Made by a program: the position numbers and the translations under genes | The notes under the pieces: generated by a model | Databases searched by the model: none | Told to the model about the DNA's origin: nothing | What the model saw: only the letters and a program-made list of their open reading frames with translations | Part shown: piece by piece, positions 8,013 through 10,521 of the stretch | How the letters are laid out: every line of letters starts with the position of its first letter | How positions within the stretch are numbered: the stretch's first letter is position 1 | Source: Dipetalonema caudispina | Lineage: Eukaryota > Nematoda > Chromadorea > Rhabditida > Onchocercidae | DNA length: 10,521 bases | Assembly: GCA_013365325.1 (NCBI GenBank) | Contig: JABVXV010000756.1 | Span: 1 to 10,521, forward strand | Direction of reading: 5' to 3'

Positions 8013-8049
8013 TTTATTGTTGAATGCTGTTCCTATTGTTGTCAATTAA
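8013..8049. repeat. Diverged 37-bp direct repeat, copy 2
   Basis: It runs from TTTATTGTTGAATG to GTCAATTAA and starts 147 bases after copy 1. Mismatches fall at unit positions 10, 12, 15, 23 and 29. No inverted ends or target-site duplications were seen. Confidence 0.6.
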
Positions 8050-10521
8050 TGAAAATCGAGCCTTTGTTTTCTTTCAACAGCTTAAATAGCTTTAGACATT
8101 ATTGCACAATGCTTTGGTCCTGAACTTTATGCCAGTCAATACAAGTACGCATTGCATGGTTTATACTGAGAATCATTCGTTATATCAGTGGATAAGTTGT
8201 GATGGACAGGGGATAAAGATTCAGCTTGTTACCCTCCATCCGTCATCCATTTTCTTTATTCCAAGTAAGATCTGCGATTCTAACATTTCAAACTTTCCAT
8301 TTCTTCATATACATTAATCTATTCATATAATCTTGCTAAATTAAACCGTACTCAAAATGAGTTTAATTGTCTGATTAATTACCATGTTTGCTATATTATA
8401 TGAAAGTGGATAAAAAAGAGGAGGAGGAAATTTTTGTTTATTCATATGGCCATTTTGCTTCTTAATCTTCATCAGTATAGTAAGCGGTGAGATCGATGGA
8501 TGTTGGCAAACATCTTTAAGTGGGATTGTCTGAGACGATTAAAGGATCAGTAAGGTGATGTGGACAGTACCAAAATCTCAAATAATTCTTAATTATGGAC
8601 TTTTGGCAGTGCAAGATAATGATGAAGGTAAATTATATGTTAGGAGCTAAATAACTGGAAATTACTAAAAAAAAAATTCGATCTTATAGGTCCAACTCGC
8701 TGTATTTTCATGCGGCAATTGAATGACCAAATTTAGCTAATTAAATTACTTCAGAAAATTACAATAATATTACCTCAAAACTGCTGTTAACATCTAATTG
8801 AAATGTATCTCTCGAATAAAATCTTTATGATCATTCTGCGAAATAATTAGTTGGAGGTTTGCAGAGCAATAATAAATCGATTTAATTGAGGATGGTTAAA
8901 ATGATGATATTTTAGGTTGCTAATAAAAGTTATTTCATTTTATTTTACACTTTTTTTCCTACTTCCTTTCTTTATTTCGTTTTCTTTTTTTACGGTGCCG
9001 ATCATCTTTTGTTTTAATTAAAATAGAAGATACAGTTCACTCTCACACTGTTTGTCGTATTTACCACCTACGGTGACTTTCAATTAGTGCAGTGCGGAAT
9101 CTTAATGGATAGTACTCTAACGAAATGAATTTCACTGATAGTTAATTAATATTCCTTGCATACAATAAAGGCATTATGTAGCGGCAAATATTTCTTTGTA
9201 TAATTTTTTAAGAATGAGGAAACATCTCTAACCGTTCTTCCGCAAACTTTTAAACAAGCCACCCTTTTCCGGAATCCTATTCTTACTTATCAGTGATTCC
9301 AGAATATCTACAAATATGGAAATTGAGATTTTTTAAAAGATGGGAAACAATTTATTAACTTTAATCTATTCTCTTCCTCAGTCTAGGTCCTTCAATATTT
9401 CAATGTTTTTTTTTTCTTTTATTCTGACAACTTCTTTAAACATTTTAGACAAATTTGAAGAAATGCAGCAAAAACATTTTGTTATTCGCATAAATTTGAT
9501 AAATTCTTGAAGATTTTAAATAGGCTAATTTGAGCAACAATGAACTTTCTAAGCAAATAAGTACAACTTACCATAAAAATCGCAATACTTACACATTCTT
9601 AATTGTTATTATATTTTATGCAAATAACATCGTGATTGTATGAATAAAAAATGTCCTTAAATGATACTTCAGAATGGATGATCGAATGCTCTGTAAAGTA
9701 CACTTCATATTGCGCAAATACTTCACAACAAAAATCTTTCTTCCTTTTTTGTTTTTGATTTGGACATAAACGCTTTTGGATAGCACCTACCATATGTAGC
9801 AATTAATTAAAATGAAGCACAAAAATTTTACATGAATTAATTATTTCCTTCATGTCAAAAAACAAATGTAAGGTTACTTTGTTAATTACTTCATTTTCTT
9901 AAATTCGGAATATCTAATTCTGTCATATGCAAGAGAAACTTGCAGTTATCTTCTATATGAATTAATATTAAATTTTTTTTACTATTGAAATTTTAAAATG
10001 GCTAAATGATGATGTTAAGATCATGCAAAATTAAGGGTAAATCAATTTAAGATTTTAGATGCAGTAAAGATTTTAAGCAATGCGTATAATTGTTTGCAGA
10101 ATTATTATCGTCAAGAGAATTCTTATTATAAACAGACAATTATGGCAGAATTACAATCGGTATGGTTTGCATTATTATGGAACAATTAGAGGGATCGAAA
10201 AGAGGGAAAGGGCGGTAATTGTTCGATTGATATTTCTTGAATTGATGTGACACTGTCATGCTTGTGATATTTACTGCACCACATCCACCAATTTCACACA
10301 TTCCACTCATTCGCATACCTTTTTTACCTGTTTCCTCATCAAAAATGATTTTTTATCCGTTCGGAAATGAAATTCAATCATCTCTTTCTCCCAGGCAGCT
10401 TTTTTTATGATAATAATTTTCAAGACAAAAGTCTTTTTCTTAAGATATTTTCCCAATTTCTTCCTTCCTGTTGATCCTATTATTTTACTAAAATTCTGTA
10501 AAAATTTCAACCTCAACCGAT

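Larger units (their letters stand above)
7198..10521. other. Downstream intergenic stretch, no gene supported
   Basis: About 3.3 kb of A+T-rich sequence. The longest open frame (7453-7827 plus, 124 codons without a clear ATG start) has a hydrophobic beginning but no family I recognise, and no splice-supported partners. Minus-strand frames at 9599-9802 and 10307-10516 are Lys/Ile/Phe-rich low-complexity translations. An SL1-like sequence was looked for and not seen. The inverted repeat and the 37-bp repeats are the only clear structures. Confidence 0.6.

Noticed and set aside
1..10521. Bacterial origin or Wolbachia insertion
   Set aside because: The only recognisable gene is eukaryotic-type TyrRS with eleven GT-AG introns; no bacterial gene structure is visible.

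Overview
The window looks like nuclear DNA of a nematode, most likely a clade III (filarial-type) parasite. It is clearly A+T-rich. It carries one protein gene split into many exons by small GT-AG introns of 76 to 833 nt, most with T-rich (T)TTCAG or TTTTAG acceptors. A TTTTCAG acceptor sits one base before the start codon with no usable upstream exon, the usual appearance of a spliced-leader trans-splice site. The genus is an inference from these features only.

Layout. Positions 1-2090 hold no supported gene; they contain a cluster of ACTGATAA (GATA-factor type) motifs at 997-1048 and a small G+C-rich patch at 1861-1891. Positions 2096-7197 are a 12-exon plus-strand gene for a cytosolic-type tyrosyl-tRNA synthetase (TyrRS), reconstructed here as 708 residues. 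Positions 7198-10521 hold no supported gene; they contain a 14-bp-arm inverted repeat at 7365-7396 and a diverged 37-bp direct repeat at 7866-7902 and 8013-8049.

The TyrRS is double length: two complete TyrRS-like modules lie head to tail in one polypeptide. The N-terminal module keeps the residues expected for the tyrosine pocket, a HIGH-type HVGY and KMSSS, but has lost the His and Asp that read the anticodon. The C-terminal module has lost all five tyrosine-contact residues, yet keeps HLGF, KMSAS and the anticodon-reading HPADLK motif. Ordinary TyrRS homodimers bind tRNA across subunits, with the acceptor end on one and the anticodon on the other. This protein therefore looks like a covalent pseudo-dimer with one charging site and one anticodon site, the arrangement known from the double-length TyrRS of Leishmania. 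Two splice positions, with phase, are the same in both modules, so the duplication probably copied an intron-containing gene. The EMAP II-like C-terminal domain of insect and vertebrate TyrRS is absent.
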